Source of the DNA: Undaria pinnatifida
Taxonomy: Eukaryota; Sar; Phaeophyceae; Laminariales; Alariaceae
Reading direction: 5' to 3'
Assembly (NCBI GenBank): GCA_012845835.1
Contig: JABAKD010000004.1
Span: 10,420,022-10,484,021 of the forward strand
DNA: 64,000 bases
Every line of letters begins with the position of its first letter. The stretch's first letter is position 1. The translations under genes were made by a program, and so were the position numbers. The notes beneath the pieces were generated by a model. That model was not told where the DNA came from, did no database searches, and was given only the letters and a program-made list of their open reading frames with translations. Shown here in pieces: positions 21,670 to 31,117 of the stretch.

Positions 21670-21838
21670 AAGCACGTGGAAGTGTGGCGAGCTATTAAAG
21701 CTTTATTTTTCCCCATCCGCCGGAGGATAAAAAAATGAAGAAAAAAAAAAAGAAGAGCACTACTACTACTGTAACTGTTACTACTGTTACTACTACTGTT
21801 ACTAGTACTACTACTGTTACTACTACTACTACTGTGTT
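21670..21838 (+). repeat. W repeat with an (ACT)n tail
   Basis: CACGTGGAAGTGTGGCGAGC, TTAAAGCTTTATTTTTCCCC and ATCCGCCGGAGGATAAAAAA lead into an A-rich linker and (ACT/GTT)n at 21758-21838. The same segment borders the microsatellite at 38382-38698 in opposite orientation. Confidence 0.75.
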
Positions 21839-22599
21839 ACTACTGTCGAATTCGAATTCGAATGCGGGGGCAGCAAATAAATATAAAGCATGTATGTGCA
21901 GGGTTCCATATCAATATGTTAGTCGCATTGATTGAGGTACCTTGCTACGCGATCTTCCAACAGTTTAGTAGTAGTAGTTATTTTCTGCTTTCTTCATCGA
22001 CACGCGAACGTTGGTATCAGTACCGCTGCCCCCCCCCCCCCCCCCACCCCCCCCCCGCCCCCCCCCCCCCACGACCCTTTTCTTCTTCTTGCCCTTCTGC
22101 TTGCGGTCCTCGTTTGCATGCCGTAACCAATTAATTTCCACCTCGGCCCAGTGCCACCTCGCCTTGAAACCATCCGCTGCTTTGACGATCCCTCGGTGCC
22201 ACTTGCCAGGCTGTCTGGGCATCGTGGGCCACAGCAGCACAGTCTCTACTCCGAACAGCAAAAAAAGGGGAGGTTTCCTTTTATCCCTTCTTGGCGCCCG
22301 GTTCAGAAAGCAAGCACGTACTCCCATCATATCACCGCCAGCAGCAACAAGAACAAAGACGTTGTACGTACGCATAATATCTCGTATAGCCAGTGCGAGG
22401 AAGAATCAAGGCCTAGAAACAGAAATTTAATTAAGAAGATAACCGCTATGGATGCGTGCGTACCAGGTGCATGCACCATTGAACACGAACTATCTCTACT
22501 TTTCGACGCACGTACGTAGCATCCAACCGTTTACTACGACGTTGAGAGTTCCTTGCTCATTTCTTCCTTCATCCTTGTTGTGAGACTTGAGACGGCAGT
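21839..22599. other. Unrecognised DNA with a 40-bp C-rich tract
   Basis: C runs at 22029-22072 are broken by single A or G. Flanking frames are proline-rich artefacts of the tract. No gene is supported. Confidence 0.5.
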
Positions 22600-22930
22600 C
22601 TAACCCGTCCACACTCTCGTATCCTGTCGCCCTTCCTATTGGACCTTCTCTTTGCGGCATGCCCACCGCCATGTGTTTTCCATGTTGTTAGACCCTTTTA
22701 ACGCCGCACTCCCGATGTGGGGACAAAACACTAGGAATTAGACTAGAACCCTTTTAGGAGGCGGACACGGGACTTGGTTTTATATTTCCTGGAAATTCAG
22801 ACCAAAAAGGCGACGATCGCGACGGATTAATAGCCAATCAAGCGCCTAGGAAAAGCTCGAGGCAATCGAAGTGCCGCTATGCCTCACGCTTGCTCCTTAC
22901 AGCTTCCTGCGGTGCAGCTCGAATACATGC
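22600..22930 (+). repeat. K-family repeat, copy 1
   Basis: CCTGTCGCCCTTCCTATTGG, GCGGCATG, GCCATGTG, ACCCTTTTAACGCCGCACTC, CCGATGTGGGGACA, CGACGATCGCGAC, TCAAGCGCCTAGGAAAAG, CGAGGCAATC and TGCAGCTCGAATACATG. It matches 24020-24350 in the same order and strand, with a partial copy at 30680-30745. Confidence 0.75.
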
Positions 22931-23344
22931 CATACACCAGCATCCCGGATCGGCGCCGTGGGCCATATGGCACCGTCTCTACCCTCTACCCCGCACAACA
23001 ACGAGAAGGGAGGGAGGGTTCGTCGATCATTCTTTTGGCTCTAAATATGCCCGCTCCAAAAACAAGTACGTACGCACTCCGCACGAGCTCCTAGATCATG
23101 TCATTGACAGAACCAAGGAGAAAGCTTTACAAGTACGCACTCGTCTCACAGCCCACCCGAGGAGGAAGAATCAACGCCTAAAGAAGAAAAAAAAAACATA
23201 CGGAGTACGAGTATAAGAAGAGAAGAATCGCTATTAGACTATACGTGCGTACCAGGTATCAGGTACCAGATATACATACACCGTTTGCATTTATTTTTAG
23301 CTACGATTCATTATTATGAGAAGAATCGCTATACGTGACTACCA

Positions 23345-23450
23345 GGTTGTTGTTGTTGTTGTTGTTCTCACATTAACTCGCATAATCAAGTCCGTGGTCA
23401 CAGGACAGGCTCCAGTCACTCTGGAGCTGAGGAATACCCCAGGGAAAACA
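23345..23450 (-). repeat. V-family repeat with a (CAA)n tail
   Basis: On the minus strand TCAGCTCCAGAGTGACTGGA, CTGTCCTGTGACCACGGACT, ATTATGCGAGTTAATGTGAG, then (AAC)7. The tail position and preceding word match 19320-19362. Bases 22931-23344 and 23451-23825 hold nothing firm beyond ACCAGGTA words. Confidence 0.75.
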
Positions 23451-23825
23451 CACACAACCCAGGGGGATACACGCATAAATCACAGCTCTGCCACAATTCA
23501 TGCCTCCACCAGAAACATATAAAAGTGAAATCGGGAGTCAGTCTACGATGTGCCAGGTCCAGGCCGGTGCATACGTCTCACTACTCACGCCTGGAGAAAC
23601 CAACTATTCCGATTGCCACCCAAGGAAGACTACCACGTATATATTACACGTAGTAAGATAATTTATCACCAGGTATCATCAGGCTGGGTATCAGGTCTAC
23701 CAGATATACACCGTTTGGATTTTTAGCTACGATTCATTATTATATCAAAAAATGAAAAATACCCTGCAGCCGTGCGATCGACCGCGACCAACAATGATAT
23801 TTTAGTATCCCACACAGCTCGTAAA

Positions 23826-23885
23826 GATGGGTTCGACGAAATCTTCGATCTCACGGCTGGAGTGTATTTTTATTTTTATAATATA
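23826..23885 (-). repeat. R-family terminal piece
   Basis: On the minus strand TATAAAAATAAAAATACACTCC, then GCCGTGAGATCGAAGATTTC and GTCGAACCCATC. It is an inverted partner of the R start at 20741, 3.1 kb away, but the DNA between may be unrelated. Confidence 0.6.
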
Positions 23886-24019
23886 TCTCGTATAGATACT
23901 CCGATCGTATCTCTTATCGTCTACGTACGTTCGTACGTATCACATACTACCTGGTACCTCTGGTAGACGATTTACTCAGTACGTTCGCTTTCTTATCGAT
24001 CTGGGCCTTGAGCCTACAT

Positions 24020-24350
24020 CCCACCCACGCTCTTGTCCTGTCGCCCTTCTTATTGGACCTTGTTTTGCGGCACGTTAAGCGCCATGTGCTTTCCCCTTGA
24101 ACCCTTTTAGCGCCGCACTCCCGATACAGGGACAACACTCTTGGAATTAAACAGTGAATAGGATAGTTTTTTTTGGAGTTGGAAATGGGGATTAAATATG
24201 TATTTTCCTGATCATATAGCGTATATTGTAGACCAAACAACCGACGAGCGCGACCTATAGTCAAGCGTCTGGGAAAAGTTCAAGGCAATCCGCGTGTCGT
24301 CACACCTTGCGCTTGCCTCACAGCTTTCCACGTTGCAGCTCGAACACATG
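24020..24350 (+). repeat. K-family repeat, copy 2
   Basis: CCACGCTCTTGTCCTGTCGC, CCTTCTTATTGGACCTTG, GCGGCACG, AACCCTTTTAGCGCCGCACT, CCGATACAGGGACAACACTC, GACGAGCGCGACC and TTGCAGCTCGAACACATG. Same structure as copy 1 with many substitutions. Confidence 0.75.
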
Positions 24351-24574
24351 TGCAACACTACTGCTAGCAGCTCGGGTCGCTTCATGTGGCTGATGATGCT
24401 GTAATGAAAAGTCACTGTTTTCGTCAATGTTTTCGTCTGAAATCCCCCAACCAAAGTGGTTCTGCTTACCAAGCATGATATGCATGATAGTGGCATTGTA
24501 TACCAACCCCCTGCGGCCTACTGTTACACAATGTTGTCCAATTAACCACCCAGGTCGTAAGCTTAACTACACCC

Positions 24575-24755
24575 CCCTCCTTCTGAATAGCACCCCCCCC
24601 CCCCCTTCTGAATAGCGCCCCCCCCCCCCTTCTGAATAGCGCCCCCCCCCCCCCTCTGGATGCACCCCCCCCCCCCCCCCCCCCTCTGAAAAACACCCGC
24701 CGCCCCCCTCCTATATAGCACCCCCCCCCTTCTGAATATCCCTCCCCCCCCATCC
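24575..24755. repeat. Tandem (C)n-TTCTGAATAGC units
   Basis: Seven or so units of a C run (8-22 long) followed by TTCTGAATAGCG or a variant. The spacer is conserved while the C run length varies. Confidence 0.9.
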
Positions 24756-24830
24756 GTCTCGAAAGGGACGCGTGGTCAATGGTCAAATTACTAAGGGTCG
24801 AGCAGCAAGCAAGTACCCCCCGCGCCCTCC
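24755..24830 (+). repeat. G-family repeat fragment
   Basis: CCGTCTCGAAAGGGACGCGT, GGTCAATGGTCAAATTACTA and AGCAAGCAAGTACCCCCC. Near-identical words occur at 29115-29180 and 29927-29990. Confidence 0.75.
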
Positions 24831-24974
24831 TTCTGGATAACGCCTCCCTCTCTTCTGAACAGCGGGGTATCTGGTTACCGTATGGGATCGTACTACGTGC
24901 CTCGTACCCACAGTCAGGGTGAGAATATTTCAAATTAGTGGAACGAGAAATATCCAAGTTTTGGAATGACGCCT

Positions 24975-25170
24975 CCTCGGCCCTGGGGTTGGCGCGCCGG
25001 TTGGCAACGACGCTGTAAACACGCCTCTCACTACGTGAGCTAGGGACCACCAGGGCACCGTATACTTTTTTTTTTCTCGTTTTTGATGATTTTGGCGGTA
25101 GTCGGGATGGTGGTCGAGTTGGATCGTGTTGTGGGGAATGGAGAACCTCATTACGGTACCTAAGGGCGGC
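24975..25170 (+). repeat. P-family repeat, copy 1
   Basis: GTTGGCAACGACGCTGTAAA, TCACTACGTGAGCTAGGGAC, CCAGGGCACCG, a T run, GATGGTGGTCGAGTTGGATC and GGGGAATGGAGAACC. It matches 29395-29590, where a TTG run replaces the T run. Confidence 0.7.
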
Positions 25171-25261
25171 CGCACCAGAAGACCAAAATTAATTACTTAA
25201 CTAATTAGTTAGAAGCTGTCACCCATTGATATGCAATAAAAGTACTCGCAAGGTGCGGAAG

Positions 25262-26300
25262 TCGCAGCCTCACGGGTGGTTCTTGGATGTTGCGAGAAAC
25301 AAGAATGGAATTCCGACGACTTTGGGTTAACAAACCCTGTATCCAGAAAACGTTTCTGACATAAATTGCTCCCTTTGTATAATATTGCGAGAAGAAATAA
25401 TGGGATTCCCACGATCTTGGGTTTAAGCAACCCCGCATCCCAGAAAACGTTTCTGACAGAAATTACTTCCTCTATAAGTAACTTTGCGAGAAACGATAAT
25501 GGAATTCCGACGATCTTGGGTTTAAGAAACCCCGTATCCAGAAAACGTTTCTGACCGAAATTGCTTCCTCTGGAAGCAATTTTGCGAGAAACGATGATGG
25601 AATTCCGACGATTTTGGGTTAAGAAATCCTGTATATAGAAAACGTTTCTGGCATAAATTGCTTCCTGTGTATAATCTTGCGAGAAACAATAATGGAATTC
25701 CGACGGTTTAGGGTTTAGGAAACCCTGTATCCAGAAAACGTTCCTGATCGAAATCACTTCCTGTATACCAATATTGCGAGAGAAAAAAAGGTGAAATTCC
25801 GACGGTTTTGGGGTTAAGAAACTTCGTATCCAGAAAACGTTTCCGACATAATTTCTTCCTGTGTATAATATCGCGAGAAACAAGAAAGGAATTCCGACGA
25901 TTTTGGGCTAAGAAACCCCCGCATCCAGAAAAAAATCCTGATCTAGAAATTACTTCCTGTATACCAATTGTGCGAGAGAAGAAAAAAGTGAAATTCCGAC
26001 GGTTTGGGGTTAAGAAACTCCGTATCCAATTTTTTCCCTCTCATATGAATTACTTCCTCTATGTATATGATATTGCGAGATGAACTCTGAGATGGCGGTA
26101 ACGGTGGCGGCGGGGGCTGGAGCGACGGCGGCAGTGGCTGTAGGTCTGATGACCGAATCTGTGGTGATGGCGCTACCACCCGTGTACGTGGGTGGTCAAA
26201 CACGAGAAACAAGAAAGGAAATCCGACGATTTTTGGTGTAAGAAACCTCTCGCATCCAGAAAACGCTTACTAAGACACAGAAATTGCTTTACCTGTATCG
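25262..26300 (+). repeat. 96-97-bp minisatellite, nine units
   Basis: Unit: GCGAGAAACAATAATGGAAT, TCCGACGATTTTGGGTTAAG, AAACCCCGTATCCAGAAAAC, GTTTCTGACATAAATTGCTT, CCTGTGTATAATATT. The CAGAAAACG word recurs near 25345, 25440, 25539, 25635, 25732, 25829 and 25927, then more loosely. The 96-bp period keeps frames open (a 224-codon minus-strand frame), which explains repetitive FLNPKPSEF-like peptides without implying a gene. The CGACGATTTTGGGTTAAG plus CAGAAAACGTTT core equals that of the M-family MITE. Confidence 0.92.
26083..26203. other. 121-bp GC-rich insert within the minisatellite
   Basis: It interrupts the unit between ATTGCGAG and CGAGAAAC. The inserted bases are rich in GGCGG and GCGGCAGTGG, unlike the AT-rich unit. 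The plus strand is open for about 56 codons starting at ATG 26080, giving an Ala/Val-rich peptide that runs into the next unit. A captured exon fragment is possible but unproven. Confidence 0.5.
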
Positions 26301-26395
26301 TAGAACGCGTCCCCGGGGCGGCTATAGTCGTACTTGGAGTATTATAGGCTTAACCTTGTGCATGTAAGACAGGGGGGTCGAGATTGATACTTTGT

Positions 26396-26620
26396 TAGTG
26401 GCAATTCGATGCGAGTCGACAAAGGAAAAAATCTAGCTGGAATGTTCCCGCGATAAAATTGAAGGACGAGGCATGTGCCACAGTGGGGGTAGTGGAGAGG
26501 AGGGATACGAGACGAAGGGCCTGCTTAGTGACCCCGAGCCTGCGTTACGTCTAGAGAGGGAGAAGGGAAAAGGAACAGTGGTGTCAACATGATAGAATGG
26601 ATGAGCAAAAAAAACAAGCA
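26396..26620 (+). repeat. S-family repeat, copy 2
   Basis: GTGGCAATTCGATGCGAGTC, GCGATAAAATTGAAGG, CCTGCTTAGTGACCCCGAGC, GAGAGGGAGAAGG and GAATGGATGAGCAAA. About 85 bp upstream, CCCGGGGCGGCTATAG is a possible eroded SINE head. Confidence 0.65.
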
Positions 26621-26810
26621 TTGTTTTAGCGGGGAAGTAAACGGTGCATATATCGACATGTTTTTGTTCCGTGCGAGGAGGTCGTATATAGGAGGGGGGG
26701 AAAGGCAGCAGGAAGATTGTGGAGTGCGCGTTGAGAGGCTGTTGGAGGCAGGCAGATGACTTCATTAAATGGAAATCGTGTACCAACGTACACCGGCTGA
26801 TCTATGTCAT

Positions 26811-27467
26811 GAAAATAAAAATACACTCCGGCGCGCTGTGAGATCGAAGATTTTGTCGAAACTCATCTTTGCAACCTGTGTGTGATACTCCGATCGCGCG
26901 TGTTACTGGGTGCGTGTTCTCATTAAGAACATAGGTCGGCGACTCCCCGTGGAACTACAGAGAGTGTGGGTCAACCGGGTGATGATATAGTTAGTCTGTG
27001 CGCGGCAACTATAAAACCCGTTTATTTAGGGGGACAAAATCTGACAGATCGGCTACCTCTATTTACATACTTATTATATATCTACCTTGATTTCCTTTTG
27101 GTTTTTGTTGTGTTTCCTAATAATAGTGGCTACATTGTATGTGGCTGTGGGAGTGCGTGGTTGGGTATTGTTGTTCCTAAGGGTGCAATTCGATGCGAGT
27201 CGACGGGAGGGAAGAAAGGCCCCTGCAGTATTCTCGCAGTAAAACCGAAGCCGCGTACCGTGTAGGGGGGGGGGAGCGCCTGCTGCTTACGTAGTGACTC
27301 CGGGTCCGAGTTGCGACTATAACTAGGGAGAGAGAAGGCGAAACACAAAGCGCGAAGATAATAGATCCATCTGGGAATGAGCAAATGATATATGTATATA
27401 AAAAAGATGAGTTTCGACAAAATCTTCGATCTCACAGAGCTTCTGTGGAGTGAATTTTCATTTTTAT
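26811..27467. mobile_element. R element with paired terminal inverted repeats
   Basis: The left end reads ATGAAAATAAAAATACACTCC, GCTGTGAGATCGAAGATTTT, GTCGAAACTCATCTTT. The right end, 27405-27467, is its inverse with GATGAGTTTCGACAAAATC, TTCGATCTCACAGAGC and GAGTGAATTTTCATTTTTAT. The inverted ends are 60-65 bp. The left body carries the standard R order through GGGGGACAAAATCTGACAG. An S repeat lies near the right end. No transposase frame, so non-autonomous. This is the only copy with both ends close together. Confidence 0.75.
27181..27392 (+). repeat. S-family repeat, copy 3, nested in the R element
   Basis: GTGCAATTCGATGCGAGTCG, TATTCTCGCAGTAAAACCGA, CGTAGTGACTCCGGGTCCGA, CTAGGGAGAGAGAAGGCG and GGGAATGAGCAAATG. 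Its position inside 26811-27467 indicates insertion into that element or shared ancestry. Confidence 0.65.
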
Positions 27468-27535
27468 AATATAAAAAAACAGGCTGTAATGATATGAGTG
27501 CGTACTTTTGTTACGGACTGGACACGTCGCCACAT

Positions 27536-27705
27536 CATCATCATCATCATCATCAGCGCGGCCGGCCGTACTTTCCTTCCCCTCCCTTGCTCTTTGCACA
27601 AGAAGAGTGAGCGACGCCGCAGCACACACAATACGTTCTGCAGACCACGACCACCACCGCCTCTGCACACCGCTGCCACCACCACCACCACCACCACCAC
27701 CACCG
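27536..27705. repeat. (ATC)7 and (CCA)n microsatellites
   Basis: (ATC)n at 27536-27557 and CCA-rich DNA at 27650-27705, with a 100-bp spacer. Frames through them encode only homopolymers. Bases 27706-28364 hold nothing recognised. Confidence 0.9.
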
Positions 27706-28364
27706 TCACCGTCATCGACCGTCATGGACCGTGCACGCGGAGATAACGCAGCGGCTGCCAAGGATGTACGGCTGGAGATTTTTGGGGTGGCAGGAAAAAA
27801 AAAGTTAATTTACTAACTAACTTGGACTCGCAGGGGAGAACAAGAAAAAAAAAATCTTACCCACTCTTTTCTTTTCTTTTCTTCTTGTCCTTATTAATAG
27901 TAACGAGCCAGAGAGGGGGGAAGGGTTGCTGAAACCGAGTAAACCAATTGGAAAAATAAGAGTATATTATTCTCGATTCGCGCAGAAAATCACAACGCTC
28001 TCCGATTGTTTCTTCGTTTTTGACCAATCTAGGAGAGCGTGGCCCCGTTTTCTCTTATTTGCGTGCTCCCCTGTCTGACCCAGTCTTTTGTTTCAAGGGG
28101 TTATATTTTCCATCCGGCAATGCGGTGTATGAGCTACTGTTGCAATGAATTGGCTTCGACTTGTTCGTCACTCTTGAACACTCCAGAAAAAAGAAGAAAA
28201 AAAAAAAACAACGGCTCCAACCCCCTCCCACCAACAAAGGAAAACTATGCTCAACCCCCCTTCTCCTGTGCTGCTAGTATTTCGCTAACCCGCTTGCTGC
28301 CCTTGCTCCACATTTCCTTCACGTTATACATACTACCCTGGTCTACAGGAAGTAGTTTCTGCTT

Positions 28365-28830
28365 GGGAACGTTTTCTGGGTGCGGGGGTTTCTTAGCCCA
28401 AAATCGTCGGAATCTCATTATTGTTTCTCGCAATATTATACACAGGAAGCAATTTATGTCAGAAACGTTTTCTGGGTGCGGGGGTTTCTTAGCCCAAAAT
28501 CGTCGGAATCTCATTATTGTTTCTCGCAATAATATACACAGGAAGCAATTTATGTCAGAAACGTTTTCTGGATACGGGGTTTCTTGAACCAAAAATAGTG
28601 GGAATTCCATTCTTGTTTCTCGCAATATTATTTACACAGGAAGCAATTTATGTCAGAAACGTTTTTTTGGATACGGGGTTTCTTGAGCCAAAAATCGTCG
28701 GAATCCCATTCTTGCTTCTCGCAATATTACTCACACAGGAAGCAATTTATGTCAGAAACGTTTTCTGGATACGGGGTTTATTAAACCCAAAACCGTCGGA
28801 ATCCCATTCTTGTTTCTCGCAATAATATTT
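28365..28830 (-). repeat. 96-bp minisatellite, five units
   Basis: It is the inverse orientation of the array at 25262-26300 with the same unit. AACGTTTTCTGG recurs at about 28368, 28464, 28560, 28659 and 28757. Units here are more alike, suggesting later amplification. Frames are open for the same reason as in the first array. Confidence 0.92.
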
Positions 28831-29104
28831 ACTTGTAACCTAGCCCCCCCCTTGTTTTTGTTTTGTTCGTGGTGCGTGTGTTACGTTTTCAGTTTCTCTA
28901 AATTAGGTTTTCGGGTGAGCTTCAGAGCCCCTACAAGCCAATAACCTTGCAGGACAAAAATTGTGAAGCTTTATGGTACCTTATGATGCCGTAGCAAGCC
29001 GCCGGGGTAAACGGTACAGCCTCTCTCCGTCCTTTGAACTATCCCCCCCCCTCTGATATGGCACCCCTAACCCTAAGGGACATACGAATACCCCCCCCCC
29101 CCCC
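28831..29104. other. Unrecognised DNA with short C runs
   Basis: ACCCCTAACCCTAAGGG near 29065 is a two-unit telomere-like word. No gene. Confidence 0.45.
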
Positions 29105-30150
29105 GGCGCTTCGCTCCGTCTCGAAAGGCATGCGTGGTCAATGGTCAAATGACTAAGGCAAGCAACAAATGAGTACCCCCCCCCCCCCCCCGCGCCGGCG
29201 CGTCGCGATTGGCGCAAGATATATCTACCTCTGGTCGGTGAAAATCCACCGTACTCCGTCCCGGCAAGGAGGGTTTATTGCCTTAAGGATAACGGCCATG
29301 CATGACAATCAATGTATTCCCCCCCCCCTTGAAAAAAAGTATATATATAACAGTTGGCCTCGGTTGGCACCGACGCTGTAAAGCATTTTACGTATATTGG
29401 GGTTGGCGTTGGCTGGCAACGACGCTGTGAAATAAGTCAGTCACTGCGTGAGCTAGACAACCAGGGCACCGCTTGTTGTTGTTGTTTTTTGCTGTCACCA
29501 TGATGGTTATCGAGTAGATCATATTGGGCGGGGTGGAGAACCCTAACTCCGCACAAGGGGAATGATCGCACCACCCACGAGACAGTTTCATAGTAATAGT
29601 CATTGCTGTCTCTGGAGTGGCCACACCAGAAAACAAAACAAAACATTGGCGCTGTCATCCATAAGCAAGTACGCACAAGGTGCCGAAGTCCGTCTTACGA
29701 GCGGTTCTTGGAAGAATGCAGTTGACCCTTCACGCGACTCACCGAGCACCTCACGGCGCTTCGCGCTTGGTGCAAGCAGTGTCTGCCTGGTTGGTGGAAT
29801 CCGACGTGCTCCGTCCCGGCATAGTAGGGATGCGAGGGTCTATGGTCATACGACTACGGCCATGCACAACCTGAGTTCACCCCCACCCCACCCTACCCCA
29901 GCTCACACGCCTCTTCTGATGCTCCGTCTCGAAAGGGACGCGTGGTCACTGGTCAAATGACCAAGGCGGGGAATAAATGAGTACACCTCCCCTTCTGGTG
30001 CAAGCGATGTATGTCCGGTCTGTGAAAACCCGATGTGATCCGTCCCGGCATTGCAGGAATGCGAGGGTCTATTGGCAACTAACAGCTACGGTCTATGTTT
30101 TTACGACTACTTCCACCTGCCATATGCACGAAATGAATACCCCCCCCTCG
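29105..30150 (+). repeat. Cluster of G-family repeats with poly-C ends
   Basis: Two alternating modules recur. Module one is TCCGTCTCGAAAGG, GTGGTCAATGGTCAAATGAC, TAAATGAGTAC and a C run (29110-29190, 29930-29995). Module two is TGGTGCAAGCAGTGT, GGTGAAAATCC, CTCCGTCCCGGCAT, GGATGCGAGGGTCTAT and ACGGCCATGCA, then a C run (29205-29325, 29755-29900, 29995-30145). Minus-strand echoes lie at 31690-31810. No coding capacity. Confidence 0.75.
29395..29590 (+). repeat. P-family repeat, copy 2
   Basis: GCTGGCAACGACGCTGTGAA, CACTGCGTGAGCTAGACAAC, CCAGGGCACCG, a TTG run, ATGATGGTTATCGAGTAGAT and GGGTGGAGAACCC. Both P copies lie beside G-family repeats, so the two may form one larger composite. Confidence 0.7.
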
Positions 30151-30485
30151 TCCCGACTATTTGACTCAGAGGGGAAACCCTCCCATTTGTAAAAATTATT
30201 CGAAAGAGCCGGACGGGTTAGGGTAGAGATCACCAGCGACCACACAAGCGGCTTCCAACAAAGGCCCTCGTCTCTGGGTACGCGACGCCAAGTGTAGCAA
30301 TTGCTGTGTACGTGGGTGAGGACTTCCGTCAGCGATAACATGCTTGGGGAACCAGACGCACCCAGCGATAGGGGGGCGGGGGCGGGGGGGGCGTAGTAGA
30401 CCCGGGGAGATTATTCCTCGGGTCTTGCACGTTCAGATTGTTCTTGGAAACGGTTTGCTGTTGGGTGGAGTATAGGGTATGATAG

Positions 30486-30673
30486 TGGTCCCTCTATAGT
30501 GCCAGTATGCGCACTATAGAGGGGAAAAAAACAGCGCTATAGCGGCAACCGGCACAATACTCCGGATTGGGGAATATAGAGGCTTTACTATGGAAATGAA
30601 AATGCCAAGCGATTTCACTGGCACTATAGCGGGCAACCAGCACTACTCTTCCCGCGCTACGGAGAGGGACCAA
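30486..30673. mobile_element. 188-bp MITE-like element, TGGTCCCTCT ends
   Basis: The ends are TGGTCCCTCTATAG and the inverse of TTGGTCCCTCTCCG. The interior contains inverted GCACTATAG/CTATAGTGC words and two GCGGCAACCGGCAC-like blocks. Related interior blocks occur at 37960-38110. Bases 30151-30485 hold nothing recognised except a G run near 30370. Confidence 0.6.
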
Positions 30674-30679
30674 ACTACT

Positions 30680-30745
30680 GCATAGAGCTTACCCCTTTTA
30701 GCACCGCACTCCCGACATGTGTGGACGAAAAAAACTTGGATTCAT
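30680..30745 (+). repeat. K-family fragment
   Basis: ACCCCTTTTAGCACCGCACT, CCCGACATGTGTGGACGAA and AACTTGGATTCATT match the middle of the two long K copies. Confidence 0.6.
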
Positions 30746-30783
30746 TCCAGGATTTTTTTTTGGGGGGGGGGATTTTGAAACGA

Positions 30784-31117
30784 GATGCGTGCTACGATAG
30801 AGGTGGTATCACTTTCGTTTGAAACGGTTTCTGAACGAAGGGGCTCCTTAACTCAAAAATTGTCGGAAAAACAATAAATAATAGGCCATTTTTTGTTCAT
30901 GATTCTCGTTCCTTAACCCCAAATCGTCGGAAAATTAAAAAATAAAAAGGCTATTTTTTGTTTGTGATTCTCGTTGTGTGCGTAGGCCATGGGAATTTTC
31001 CATCCGGCAGCAGCTTTATCCTGCTCCAAATCAGTTTTTGGGAGACTTTTTCTTAAGCTCCCAAATTGAGGGGTAGTATTATAAAAAGAGTGGTGCACCT
31101 CCATCGTAGCACGCGTC
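30784..31117 (-). mobile_element. M-family MITE, both ends present
   Basis: Left ATGCGTGCTACGATAGAGGT and right CATCGTAGCACGCGTC are good inverted termini. On the minus strand: AGTGGTGCACC end, CTCAATTTGGGAGCTTAAG, ACTGATTTGGAGCAGG, TGCCGGATGGAAAATTCCC, CATGGCCTACGCACACAACG. The core segment (CCGACGATTTGGGGTTAAGG) is duplicated, the second copy at 30850-30920. Confidence 0.82.

Noticed and set aside
25209-25883. 224-codon minus-strand frame with a 32-residue repeat
   Set aside because: The 96-bp unit keeps frames open. The unit also appears in inverse orientation and within MITEs, so a repeat is the simpler reading.
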